From Halomicrobium katesii DSM 19301 (GTDB taxonomy: Archaea; Halobacteriota; Halobacteria; Halobacteriales; Haloarculaceae): a stretch of DNA of 64,000 nt. The notes below the pieces were generated by a model. That model did no database searches, had not been told where the DNA came from, and saw only the letters and a program-made list of their open reading frames with translations. Positions 46,404-54,815 of the stretch are shown in pieces. Every line of letters starts with the position of its first letter. The stretch's first letter is position 1. A program made the position numbers and the translations under genes. The stretch is taken from NCBI RefSeq assembly GCF_000379085.1, contig NZ_KB905378.1:1431978-1495977 (forward strand), given 5' to 3'.

Positions 46404-47245
46404 AGGCCCTCCAGCAGATCCATGTCGCGGACGATGCCCACGAGGTCGTCGCCCGAGACCAGCGGGATCTGCTCGATCTCGGCGTCGATCATCAGCTGTG
46501 CGGCGTCTCTGGCCGTCTCGCGCTTGCTGACCGTCAGCACGTCTTCGGTCATGAACGCTCGGACGGGCTCGTGTGGGATCTCGACGTTGCGGGTGGGCAT
46601 GTAGCGGCTCCCGACGGCCTTGACGCTCTCCCACTTCCAGTCGTCGTCGTCACTGGCCATGTTCTCGCCCGTCTCGGCCTCGCCTTCGACCACGCGGGCC
46701 ACGTCGATGATGTCGACCTCGGTGAGCATGCCACACATCTCTCCCTCGTCGCCCAGCACGACGCCGTAGGGGACCTCCGCGTAGTCGAGTTCGCGTTCGG
46801 CGACCGTCAGCGGCGTCCCCGCGTAGACGCAGTTCACGTCTCGGCGGGCCAGCTCGTCCACGCTGGTCGCACCGTCGACGTCGCCGGTGGCGATGGCCCG
46901 GATCACGTCCGTGACGGTGATGATCCCTTCGAGGCGACCGTCGACGACGGGGATCCGGCGGGCTCGCTCTTCGACCATCAGGGCCGCGACGGCCTGGATA
47001 CTGGCGTCGGCGGTGACGGTGGGAACCTCCTCGGTCAGGAGCGCGAGCTGGTCCTCGTCGGGGTTGTTGATCAGGGCGTCACGGGAGACGATTCCGCGGA
47101 ACGCCTCGCCGTCGTCGGTCTGCTTGATGACCGGTACGGAGGAGAAAGAGCGTTCCTGGAGGTACTCGAGTACGTCGTCACGAGTGCCCGGAATCTCGAC
47201 GGTGACGACGTCCGAGCGCGGCGTCATGGCGTCTGCGACGTTCAT
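46400..47245 (-). CDS. Four-CBS-domain regulatory protein
   Basis: 281 aa made of two CBS pairs (Bateman modules), with DAMTPRSDVVTVEIPGT, DASIQAVAALMVEERARRIPVV, YGVVLGDEGEMCGMLTEVDIIDV and EDVLTVSKRETARDAAQLMIDAEIEQIPLV. CBS pairs bind adenine nucleotides. It is the first gene of the glyS operon, overlapping glyS by 4 bp, so it may sense energy charge next to translation. The start MNVADAMTP is the first Met of the CBS fold. Confidence 0.92.
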   Translation of the reverse strand: MNVADAMTPRSDVVTVEIPGTRDDVLEYLQERSFSSVPVIKQTDDGEAFRGIVSRDALINNPDEDQLALLTEEVPTVTADASIQAVAALMVEERARRIPVVDGRLEGIITVTDVIRAIATGDVDGATSVDELARRDVNCVYAGTPLTVAERELDYAEVPYGVVLGDEGEMCGMLTEVDIIDVARVVEGEAETGENMASDDDDWKWESVKAVGSRYMPTRNVEIPHEPVRAFMTEDVLTVSKRETARDAAQLMIDAEIEQIPLVSGDDLVGIVRDMDLLEGL

Positions 47246-47461
47246 ACTATCCCTTGTCCCGTCCCACGTACTAAGTCCTGCCCTTCGGCTTCTCCGGACG
47301 GCGACTCCCACCGACCCCCAACACGCACACGCGGAAAATGAAATATAACCACTCACTACGGCCTTCGACGCCTCCCAGATCTAGAAGCGGACACTATCGC
47401 CGCTTTTGTTGTTCGCTTACTAACCATATTCCCGGCTTCGTCCGTCGGTTTCGGCACGTTT

Positions 47462-47480
47462 ATATGTGATTGTTACATAT
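47462..47480. promoter_or_regulatory. Inverted repeat overlapping the promoter of a small-protein gene
   Basis: ATATGT-GATTGTT-ACATAT, perfect 6-bp arms with a 7-bp spacer, embedded in TTTATATGTG, about 10-30 bp before the ATG at 47489. Position over the TATA element suggests an operator. Confidence 0.45.
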
Positions 47481-47488
47481 TGTCATGC

Positions 47489-47656
47489 ATGGAGCCGGAC
47501 ACGGTCGCCAAAGCGGAGGTGGCAGCGGACGCAGAAGTCATGGGTTCCGTCGAACACGGCCAGACGGACACGTACATCATCGCGGACGTAACGACCGACG
47601 ACGCCTACCTCACGCTCGATCTCGAAGACGCCGCCTCGCTGCCCGCCTGGCGGTAG
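47489..47656 (+). CDS. Small haloarchaeal protein (DUF7556-like)
   Basis: 55 aa: MEPDTVAKAEVAADAEVMGS, then DTYIIADVTTDDAYLTLD and ending SLPAWR. This pattern, with the IADxxxDDAxL core and SLPxWR ending, is a widely conserved small haloarchaeal family (name from memory). Function unknown. Promoter with TTTATA directly upstream, leaderless or nearly so. Confidence 0.75.
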   Translation: MEPDTVAKAEVAADAEVMGSVEHGQTDTYIIADVTTDDAYLTLDLEDAASLPAWR

Positions 47657-47837
47657 ACGACGCAGTTCGCGGTACCGACGGCTTTTCGATCACTTCGCTC
47701 ACCAGTATCTCTTTCCGTGTGAGTAGTCCGCGAGCGCAGCGAGCGAATTCGAGGGGGAGACGGTGGTGTGTCTATTGTGTCATCTGCGTCGCGGTGAGAA
47801 AACAAACGTTATCCCCGACGGCGCGAATCGAGAGGGT

Positions 47838-49427
47838 ATGAAGGTACTCGTGACAGACCCCATCGCAGACGCGGGTCTCGAACGGCTCCGCGAAGCGGGC
47901 CACGAAGTCGAGACGGCGTACGACGTCGAGGGCGACGCGCTGTTAGAGGCCGTCGCCGACGCCAACGCACTGATCGTCCGATCCGGCACCGAAGTGACCG
48001 ACGAGGTGCTGTCGGCGGCACCGGACCTGGTCATCGTCGGCCGGGCCGGTATCGGCGTCGACAACATCGACATCGACGCCGCGACCGAACACGGCGTCAT
48101 CGTCGCCAACGCCCCGGAAGGCAACGTCCGGGCCGCGGCCGAACACTCCGTGGCGATGGCCTTCGCGACGGCGCGTTCGATCCCGCAGGCCCACGAACGG
48201 CTCACCGGCGGCGAGTGGGCGAAAGGCGACTATCTCGGCACCGAGGTCAACCACAAGACGCTGGGCGTCGTCGGCTTCGGCCGCGTCGGCCAGGAGGTCG
48301 CCAAGCGACTGGGCAGTCTCGGGATGGACATCGTCACCTTCGATCCCTACATCAGCCAGGAGCGAGCGGACCAGTTCGGCGCGGAACTCGTCGACGAACT
48401 CGACGAGTGTCTCGCCGCCGCCGACTTCCTCACGATCCACACGCCGCTGACCCCCGAGACCGAGAACATGATCGGCGAGGAGGAGCTCGCACAGCTCGAA
48501 GACGGCTACGTCGTCAACTGCGCCCGCGGCGGGATCATCGACGAGCCGGCGCTCGCAGAGGCCGTCGAGGACGGCATCCTCAAAGGCGCTGCCGTCGACG
48601 TGTTCGCCGAGGAGCCGCTGCCAGACGACAGCCCGCTGCTGGATGTCGAAGACATCATCGTCACGCCCCACCTCGGGGCCTCCACCGAGGCCGCACAGGA
48701 GAACGTCGCCACCTCGACGGCCGACCAGATCGTCGCCGCGTTCAACGACGAGCCGGTGATCAATGCGCTGAACGCGCCGTCGATCGACGAGAGCATCTTC
48801 CCGCAGATCCGCCCCTACATCGAACTGGCCGACACGGCCGGCAAGATCGCCGTCCAGCTGTTCGACGGCCAGATGGGCAGCGTCGAAGTCACCTACGCCG
48901 GTGACATCGCGGACCAGGACGTGGAACTGGTCACCGCCAGCGCGCTGAAAGGCGTGTTCGCACCGTCGGAGCTGCAGGTCAACGCGGTCAACGCCCCCCA
49001 GATCGCCGAGAACCGCGGTATCGACGTGACCGAGTCCAAGACTCGCCAGTCCGAGGACTTCCAGAGTCTGGTGACGGTGACCGTCGGCGACGGCGAAGAC
49101 AGCGTCAGCGTCTGCGGGACCCAGTTTGCCGGCGAAGACCCGCGGATCGTCCGGATCGACGACCACCGCGTCGACGCCGTCCCCCACGGTCACATGCTCG
49201 TCGCTCGCAACCGCGACGAACCGGGGACGATCGGCTTCATCGGCACCGTGCTGGGCGAGTCCGACATCAACATCGCCGGGATGTTCAACGGCCGCGAGGT
49301 CATCGGCGGCGAAGCCCTGTCGGTGTACAACCTCGACGAGCCGCCGACGAGCGACGTGCTCGACCGACTCAACGGCGACGAGCGGATCATCGAGACGAAG
49401 TACATCTCGCTGGACAACGGCGAATAG
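47838..49427 (+). CDS. serA: D-3-phosphoglycerate dehydrogenase
   Basis: 529 aa type 1 enzyme, first step of serine synthesis. Substrate domain KVLVTDPIADAGLERL; NAD-binding GVVGFGRVGQEVAKRLG; catalytic Arg in VNCARGGIIDE, Glu in DVFAEEPL, and His in TPHLGASTEAAQ. Residues about 330-450 are the intervening domain and the C-terminal 75 residues an ACT domain (IGFIGTVLGESDINIAGMF) that may bind serine. The start MKVLVTDPIADAG follows a TTATCC box by about 25 bp. Confidence 0.97.
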   Translation: MKVLVTDPIADAGLERLREAGHEVETAYDVEGDALLEAVADANALIVRSGTEVTDEVLSAAPDLVIVGRAGIGVDNIDIDAATEHGVIVANAPEGNVRAAAEHSVAMAFATARSIPQAHERLTGGEWAKGDYLGTEVNHKTLGVVGFGRVGQEVAKRLGSLGMDIVTFDPYISQERADQFGAELVDELDECLAAADFLTIHTPLTPETENMIGEEELAQLEDGYVVNCARGGIIDEPALAEAVEDGILKGAAVDVFAEEPLPDDSPLLDVEDIIVTPHLGASTEAAQENVATSTADQIVAAFNDEPVINALNAPSIDESIFPQIRPYIELADTAGKIAVQLFDGQMGSVEVTYAGDIADQDVELVTASALKGVFAPSELQVNAVNAPQIAENRGIDVTESKTRQSEDFQSLVTVTVGDGEDSVSVCGTQFAGEDPRIVRIDDHRVDAVPHGHMLVARNRDEPGTIGFIGTVLGESDINIAGMFNGREVIGGEALSVYNLDEPPTSDVLDRLNGDERIIETKYISLDNGE

Positions 49428-49448
49428 CGCCCCTCAGAGTGTCATAAA

Positions 49449-49480
49449 ACAGTTCACAAGGTGATTGATTTCAGAACTGT
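49449..49480. terminator. Inverted repeat after serA
   Basis: ACAGTTC (49449-49455) and GAACTGT (49474-49480) in an AT-richer gap after the serA stop; weak, a possible terminator hairpin. Confidence 0.35.
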
Positions 49481-49597
49481 ACAGAATGAATTGCCTTCTC
49501 AGTCAGTGTGCAAACTTTTCAGTACTGTTTGTGTGATAGACAGCCAAAATACAGATACCTCCCAACTCTTATCATGAATTAACTGCAATATTTCAGT

Positions 49598-50128
49598 ATG
49601 CAGTCCTCGCAAATCCGCACCCTCCACACTGTCTGTAAGCGGTATGGTCCCGGGCGTCTCCCCCACGCAGAGAAGAACGATATCGGTGCGGGATATGCAG
49701 CCGCAGCCGCTGCGGTCATTGCAACGCTCCTATACGGAGCAGTAATCAGTGCCATAGAAATATTCACAGCCGGTATCGAAGGAGCATTTGGGATGGTATT
49801 TTTTTTTCTCGCGCTTCCCTTTGTCGTCCCAGCTGCATTCCTTGTCGGCGTCATTAGTTGGCGATTGCTACCATCGTATTCTACACCAATCGGCATCGTT
49901 GGCGGCGGGTTAGGGAGCATAGCAACATATCTTGTTGCAACTGTACTCTTCGGGGCATTACTGACGGCCATGTCCGCGCTTTCATTGACCGGAGCAGATC
50001 CAATTAGCGCCATTACATTCTCCTACGGCCTCCTTGCTACCGCGTTCGTTCTCACATGGTGGGTGACTATTCCGATTGGTTGTCTCGCAGGTTATGTGCA
50101 TGTAAACGTCGTCAACACGTCCAACTGA
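49598..50128 (+). CDS. Polytopic membrane protein of unknown function
   Basis: 176 aa with about four hydrophobic segments (AAAAAVIATLLYGAVISAI, MVFFFLALPFVVPAAFLVGVI, GLGSIATYLVATVLFGALLTA, LLATAFVLTWWVTIPIGCLAGYV). Codon use is AT-richer than neighbours, and a 14-bp direct repeat GTGTGCAAACTTTT flanks it (49506 and 50144), so it may be acquired. Confidence 0.65.
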   Translation: MQSSQIRTLHTVCKRYGPGRLPHAEKNDIGAGYAAAAAAVIATLLYGAVISAIEIFTAGIEGAFGMVFFFLALPFVVPAAFLVGVISWRLLPSYSTPIGIVGGGLGSIATYLVATVLFGALLTAMSALSLTGADPISAITFSYGLLATAFVLTWWVTIPIGCLAGYVHVNVVNTSN

Positions 50129-50150
50129 ACTGAACGGCACTACGTGTGCA

Positions 50151-50212
50151 AACTTTTTCCACGTCGGGTTCGCCTGGGGCGAACCGCTCGCGCAAAACTT
50201 TGATAAAAAAGG
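50151..50212. repeat. T-tract hairpin element, copy d
   Basis: AACTTTTTCCACGTCGGGTT, a GGTTCGCC/GGCGAACC palindrome, then GCGCAAAACTTTGATAAAAAAGG. It is more diverged than copies a-c (GATA replaces GGGCG). It is immediately followed by 81-bp palindrome copy D. The rest of the 50129-50429 gap holds no gene. Confidence 0.65.
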
Positions 50213-50226
50213 CTGCTCTCTCTCTC

Positions 50227-50307
50227 ATACGGACGGTTGTAGGAATTTACCGGTGAGCGTCTACTCCGTGGCGACGCTCACCGGTAAGCAACTACAACTT
50301 TCCGTAT
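50227..50307. repeat. 81-bp palindrome family, copy D
   Basis: ATACGG...TTGTAGG...TTTACCGGTGAGCGTC, a short loop with CTCCGTGG, then GACGCTCACCGGTAA...CTACAA...CCGTAT. Near-perfect stem, exactly 81 bp, between convergent genes. Confidence 0.88.
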
Positions 50308-50429
50308 CATTGGTCGCTCGCGGATGCCACGCTTGTGACTCACCCGCAGCGGCAACTCCTCGCCCTGTATTGAACGATTCGGGTGGTTAGAAGATAGGTA
50401 TGCCAATCGTTCTATAACACCTTGGACCC

Positions 50430-50681
50430 TCACAACAGCTTCTCGAACAGCCCCTCGCCGCTCTCGCCTTCCGCTCTCCGCCGTTCCTCGTCCAGTAGCC
50501 GCTCGTACTGCTCGACGATCTGCTGGCGCTGTCGCCGTTCACGCGCCAGCTTCGCCTCCAGGTGTTCGATCCGCTCACGGAGCAGCCGCCGTTCGAGCTG
50601 GTGGACCGTTCCGACGGAGCCCGACCGTTCGAGTCCGACTGCCGGGGTGTCGCTCCCGGTCGGTGGACCGTCCGATGACAT
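50430..50681 (-). CDS. Small coiled-coil protein
   Basis: 83 aa. After a short disordered start (MSSDGPPTGSD), residues 33-75 form a charged coiled coil (HQLERRLLRERIEHLEAKLARERRQRQQIVEQYERLLDEERRR). It ends GEGLFEKLL. Archaeal proteins of this kind are common and uncharacterised. The longer frame upstream overlaps the ADC-like gene and is not used. Confidence 0.65.
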   Translation of the reverse strand: MSSDGPPTGSDTPAVGLERSGSVGTVHQLERRLLRERIEHLEAKLARERRQRQQIVEQYERLLDEERRRAEGESGEGLFEKLL

Positions 50682-50757
50682 GAGCGTCTGGATAATTCCC
50701 ACGGCAAAAAAGCCCCGTCGGACGGGCGTCAGCCACTGCGTTCGCCGGTATTCGCCG

Positions 50758-51504
50758 TCACTCGTCGGCGAGGTGTCGCGGTGGAGAGATAGTGAACTGA
50801 CAGTCTGCGGCCAGCCGCTGGACCGCCGTGGTTCCGAGGTCGACCGCCGCGAGGCGCTCGGCCAGGGGGTGCTCGCCCAGTTCGAGCGTGGCTGCCTCGC
50901 TGTAGAGCCAGCCGCCGACCCGCCCGCGGATCGCCGTCGCCTCGCGCAGGAGCGTTCCGTCGCGTTCGGTGTAGGTGTACCCCGACAGCCCAAACGGGAC
51001 CTGTGGCGGCCGCTCGACGCTCAAATCGAGGAGTCGCTGGCCGTCGATGTCGACCGTCGTGTCCGTTTGCGACGCTCCGGCGTCGATCTCGATGTCGGCT
51101 ACCCGCTTGGGATAGCCCCACACCTCGCGGCCGAGTGCCACCGACGCCTCGGTCGTTACCGGCATCGCCCAGACGAACCCGCTCGTGGTACGGGCCTGGC
51201 CGGTGAGGACCGGCACCGTCCTCGCCGACCGCTCGACGGCGGGAATCTGGACGCTCACCTCGTCGTAGGGTGCCATCACGTCCTCGCCGATACGGTCGTA
51301 CGACACCGACAGAATCGTCACTCCACCGCGGCGCGGGGTCACCCGGAGCGGGCGGAGTCGGTCCGGAAGCAGGGCCGTGATCTGCCCGAGGGGTGCCGAG
51401 AAGACGGCTCCCGTGATCCGGGCCGACAGCGGCAGTGGCACCTCGACCGCGTGCCCGGTCGAGAGCGTCACCGTCTCCGTGGGCTCGGTCGCGTCGAGAT
51501 TCAT
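50758..51504 (-). CDS. Acetoacetate decarboxylase-family protein
   Basis: 248 aa. The family core has VALGREVWGYPKRVADI, where the Lys corresponds to the Schiff-base Lys of acetoacetate decarboxylase, and VLTGQARTTSGFVWAMPV before it. Its reaction may be another decarboxylation or none, as many family members are divergent. It overlaps the SDR stop-to-start by 4 bp, so the two genes are coupled. Confidence 0.85.
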   Translation of the reverse strand: MNLDATEPTETVTLSTGHAVEVPLPLSARITGAVFSAPLGQITALLPDRLRPLRVTPRRGGVTILSVSYDRIGEDVMAPYDEVSVQIPAVERSARTVPVLTGQARTTSGFVWAMPVTTEASVALGREVWGYPKRVADIEIDAGASQTDTTVDIDGQRLLDLSVERPPQVPFGLSGYTYTERDGTLLREATAIRGRVGGWLYSEAATLELGEHPLAERLAAVDLGTTAVQRLAADCQFTISPPRHLADE

Positions 51505-52328
51505 CTCCCCTCGGAAAACCGTCGGATCAGCAGCCGCTGGATGTAGTCCCGAACCGCGTCGGGCAGGAGCCCCGAGAGGACGATCGCCCGCGCCCCCAAT
51601 CCGACGGTGTATCTGGCCACCGGATCGGAGCTCTCGGCGGCCGCGACGATCCGATTCGCGACCCGGTCGGGGGTGACAGACAGCGGACCGCCCCCGACGA
51701 CGCCGTTGCCTTCGAGGGACTCGTAGATCCGTTCGTAGCAGCCCGTCCGATCGAAGCCGGCGAGCCGGTCGTGGACGCGGTCGGCGAAGCCGGTTCGCAC
51801 CCACGCGGGCTCGACGAGGACCACGTCGATTCCCTCAGTGGCCACCTCGACCCGGAGCGCGTCGCTCGTCCCCTCCAGTGCGTGCTTCGAGCCCGCGTAG
51901 GCACCCCACCCGGGCGAGGCGACCTGTCCCATGACGCTCGCGACCGTGACGACGGTTCCGCCACCGCGCTCGCGCATTCCAGCGAGCACCGCCTTCGTAC
52001 ACCGGATCGCGCCCCAGTAGTTCACGTCGAACTGCGCACGCATCCGATCGATCGGGACGTCCTCGACGGGCCCCATCTGACCGTAGCCGGCGTTGTTGAC
52101 GAGGCAGTCGATCCCACCGCTGTCGGTCTCGACCCGCTCGACGACCGCCTCGACGGCCGCGTCGTCGGTCACGTCGAGCACTTCTGTGTGACACCCCTCG
52201 CGGGCCAGTTCGTCGAGGCCATCGGCGTCGATATCCGTCGCGTAGACGGTCCAGCCGTTGTCGAGAAACGACTCAGCCGTGGCGCGGCCGATCCCGGAGG
52301 CCGCGCCGGTCAGTAATACGGTGGGCAT
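51501..52328 (-). CDS. Short-chain dehydrogenase/reductase
   Basis: 275 aa classical SDR: TGAASGIGRATAESF cofactor motif, CLVNNAGYG, catalytic Ser in TVASVMGQV, and YAGSK (Tyr and Lys). TDIDADG after beta-2 points to NAD(H), while VEPAWVRTGF is the family PG-like turn. The substrate is unknown. Coupled to the ADC-like gene, so they may act in the same pathway. Confidence 0.92.
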   Translation of the reverse strand: MPTVLLTGAASGIGRATAESFLDNGWTVYATDIDADGLDELAREGCHTEVLDVTDDAAVEAVVERVETDSGGIDCLVNNAGYGQMGPVEDVPIDRMRAQFDVNYWGAIRCTKAVLAGMRERGGGTVVTVASVMGQVASPGWGAYAGSKHALEGTSDALRVEVATEGIDVVLVEPAWVRTGFADRVHDRLAGFDRTGCYERIYESLEGNGVVGGGPLSVTPDRVANRIVAAAESSDPVARYTVGLGARAIVLSGLLPDAVRDYIQRLLIRRFSEGR

Positions 52329-52459
52329 CAGTGGCGTCTCTCTGTCCGTTCGACCGCCGGTCCCAAGACGGTTCCTCTCCGACCCGCTCGAACGGCCGCG
52401 GTATCGCTCTCACAGTGGCCGGCTGCCGGGGAACCCCACCGGACTCACACTGCCGGCTG

Positions 52460-53839
52460 TCACTCTGTCGAGCGAAGCTTTCGATAGAGGTACGCGACGC
52501 CGAGACCGGCCCCGACCAGCAGCGGTACTTTCGAGCCCGAGACGGCCTTCGACGCCGCTCGACCGACCGCGTCGACGACCGACGACCCCTCGTCGATGTG
52601 CTCTAGGATGGCGTCGGTGTCGTTGGGCACCGGCTCTGGATCGGCCCCTGCCTCGGCGGCGGCATCGGGGTCTTTCAGCAGGTGGCCGGTCGTCAGGCAG
52701 ACGACCCGCTCGTCGCTGCCGATCTCGCCCTGGGCTCGGAGCTTCCGGAGGCCGGCGACGCTGGCCGCGGAGGCCGGCTCGACGCCGACGCCCTCGCCGG
52801 CCAGTGAGCGCTGGGCGTCGGTGATCTCCTCGTCGCTGACCGCGACCGCGGTGCCGCCGGTCTCGCGGATGCCCGGCAGCGCCTTGGGCGCGTTGACGGG
52901 GTTGCCGATGCGGATGGCGGTTGCGATGGTCTCGACCTCCTCCCAGCGTCGGACTTCGTCGTTGCCCTCCTCGATGGCCTCGACCATCGGCGCGGACCCT
53001 TCGGCCTGGACGCCGGTGATCTTCGGTACGTCCGACTCCTCGATCGCGCCGGCCGCGACGAGTTCGCGGAAGCACTTGTACAGCGCTGCGGTGTTGCCGG
53101 CGTTACCGACCGGCAGCACGATCCGGTCGGGGTAGTCGTCGTAGTCGGCGGCGAACTGCTCCATGATCTCCAGGCCGATGGTCTTCTGGCCCTCCAGCCG
53201 GAAGGGGTTCAGCGAGTTCAGGAGGTACGCCTCGCCCCGGCCCGCGAGCTCCTGGACGATGTCCAGACAGCTGTCGAAGTTGCCGTCGACTTCGAGGATC
53301 CGTGCGCCGTGGAGCGAGGCCTGTGCGACCTTCCCGGCGGCGACCTTGCCGGCCGGCAGGAGAACGAGCGTCTCAAGGTCCGCGCGAGCGCCGTAGGCCG
53401 CGAGCGCCGCGGAGGTGTTGCCCGTCGACGCACAGGCGAGTCGGTCGACGCCGACGGCCTGGGCCACGCGGACGCCGACGGTCATCCCGCGGTCCTTGAA
53501 CGACCCCGTGGGATTCATCCCCTCGTGTTTGATCCGCAGGGCGTCGACACCGACCTCCGCTTCCAGGCGGGGCACCCGGTGCAGCGGCGTGTGTCCCTCC
53601 GGCAGCGTCACGCCCTCCTCGAAGGGCAGTGCGTCGCTGTAGCGCCAGACGCCCTCGCCGTCGAAGTCGTCGAACGTCGGCAGGTCCTCGTAGCGAACTT
53701 CCAGCAGTCCGTCACACTCGTCGCAGGTGTACCTGACCGCTGCGAACGGCGCGAACGTCTCCCCACACTCGATGCACGTCAGCCAGACGCCGTCGTCGGC
53801 GACCCCCGGCGTCTCGTCGGTCAACTGTAGATCGGCCAT
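52460..53839 (-). CDS. thrC: Threonine synthase with C-terminal hydrophobic tail
   Basis: 459 aa PLP enzyme of threonine synthesis. N-terminal zinc ribbon CIECGETFAPFAAVRYTCDECDG; PLP Lys in GSFKDRGMTVG; the Asn/Gly-rich cofactor loop VLPVGNAGNTAAL. Residues after about 390 extend past the usual fold and end in KAVSGSKVPLLVGAGLGVAYLYRKLRSTE, a hydrophobic segment flanked by basic residues that could be a membrane anchor. This tail is unusual for ThrC. Confidence 0.95.
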   Translation of the reverse strand: MADLQLTDETPGVADDGVWLTCIECGETFAPFAAVRYTCDECDGLLEVRYEDLPTFDDFDGEGVWRYSDALPFEEGVTLPEGHTPLHRVPRLEAEVGVDALRIKHEGMNPTGSFKDRGMTVGVRVAQAVGVDRLACASTGNTSAALAAYGARADLETLVLLPAGKVAAGKVAQASLHGARILEVDGNFDSCLDIVQELAGRGEAYLLNSLNPFRLEGQKTIGLEIMEQFAADYDDYPDRIVLPVGNAGNTAALYKCFRELVAAGAIEESDVPKITGVQAEGSAPMVEAIEEGNDEVRRWEEVETIATAIRIGNPVNAPKALPGIRETGGTAVAVSDEEITDAQRSLAGEGVGVEPASAASVAGLRKLRAQGEIGSDERVVCLTTGHLLKDPDAAAEAGADPEPVPNDTDAILEHIDEGSSVVDAVGRAASKAVSGSKVPLLVGAGLGVAYLYRKLRSTE

Positions 53840-53932
53840 TGTCGGGGGCGAAGTCCCCTATCGGCAAAAGTGGGGCGGTTGTCGGTTCGCCGTTCTCCCC
53901 CGCTCGCTTCGCTCGCCCGATTGAGGATCACC

Positions 53933-53987
53933 GCAGCTCGCGTGTCGCTTGCGCTCCCGCTCGCATCATCGAGGGTCGTCGCTCGCT
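53933..53987. repeat. 55-bp tandem repeat, copy 1
   Basis: Identical to 53999-54053 with a 66-bp period. It has GAGCG/CGCTC-rich arms of the kind dispersed in haloarchaeal genomes. It lies between thrC and an HTH gene. Confidence 0.7.
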
Positions 53988-53998
53988 ACTCACGCCCA

Positions 53999-54053
53999 GC
54001 AGCTCGCGTGTCGCTTGCGCTCCCGCTCGCATCATCGAGGGTCGTCGCTCGCT
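53999..54053. repeat. 55-bp tandem repeat, copy 2
   Basis: Identical to copy 1 in 53933-53987. The rest of the gap to the HTH gene stop continues the same CGCTCGCTTCGCTCG composition. Confidence 0.7.
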
Positions 54054-54079
54054 TCGCTCGCGACGCCCCTCGCTCATCG

Positions 54080-54451
54080 CTAGAACTCGTCGATCCGATC
54101 GTGGACGTACTCTGCCCACTCCTCCAGGGTCTCGTGCATCAAGTCGGCGGCCTCATCGCGAGGTGTGGGCGTGTACTGGTAGACGTGGCCGCCGCTGTCG
54201 AGCAGGCGGCGGCGACGCGAGGCCAGCCCCTTCTCGCGCAGCGTCGACAGCGAACGGTTCACGTTCGACCGGTCCCGGTCGAGCTGGTCGGCCAGCTCCT
54301 CGACGGTGCTCTCGGGGTAGTCGAGCAGCGTCTCGTAGGTCCGGACCTCGTGGGCCTGGATGCCGAAGACACAGGCCATCACCTCGTCGAGCGACGGCTC
54401 GTCGTCGAGCAGCAGTTCTCTGAACCGGTTGGGCGAGGGGTCGGCGGCCAT
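54080..54451 (-). CDS. TrmB/MarR-like HTH regulator
   Basis: 123 aa winged helix: MACVFGIQAHEVRTYETLLDYPESTVEELADQLDRDRSNVNRSLSTLREKGLASRRR spans the three-helix core and recognition helix, then a wing (GGHVYQYTPTP) and a helical tail. It resembles the N-terminal domain of TrmB sugar regulators but has no sensor domain. The repeat-rich 3' flank is shared with thrC. Confidence 0.83.
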   Translation of the reverse strand: MAADPSPNRFRELLLDDEPSLDEVMACVFGIQAHEVRTYETLLDYPESTVEELADQLDRDRSNVNRSLSTLREKGLASRRRRLLDSGGHVYQYTPTPRDEAADLMHETLEEWAEYVHDRIDEF

Positions 54452-54499
54452 ACCCGACGTTGCCGGCCATCGCGGATAAATTGCCGCGTTACCTACAGC

Positions 54500-54736
54500 T
54501 CACTGGCTCGCGTAGCCCTGGTTCTCCAGACAGGTCCGCATCGCCTCGCGGCTCTCGTGGCGGTGGAGTCGCGTGGGGGTGTCACAGTAGAACGTCGAGC
54601 CGTCGTAGCGCAGCGTCACCTCGTGGTCCGTACCCAGAAACTCCGTGCGGACGACGAGGCGTTCACCGGATTCCAGCCGGTCGAGCAGCTCCTCGACCGC
54701 CAGCTCGCCGGCCGAGACGGTCCGTCGCTCGCTCAT
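54500..54736 (-). CDS. Small conserved haloarchaeal protein
   Basis: 78 aa, MSERRTVSAGELAVEELLDRL, then a beta-rich stretch (RLVVRTEFLGTDHEVTLRYDGSTFYCDTPTRLHRHESREAMRTCLE). No family is recognised. It is 48 bp upstream of the HTH gene on the same strand and may share its operon. Confidence 0.65.
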   Translation of the reverse strand: MSERRTVSAGELAVEELLDRLESGERLVVRTEFLGTDHEVTLRYDGSTFYCDTPTRLHRHESREAMRTCLENQGYASQ

Positions 54737-54815
54737 TGTCGAGCCCTTCTCCCGGCACCGTCTTGAGCGTTCCCGTCGGCGGTTGGGTCACTCTGTCGAC
54801 GCTCTCGTCGATCGT

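Noticed and set aside
53933-54053. Possible CRISPR
   Set aside because: Only two units, 11 bp between them, no spacers of uniform size and no cas genes in the window.
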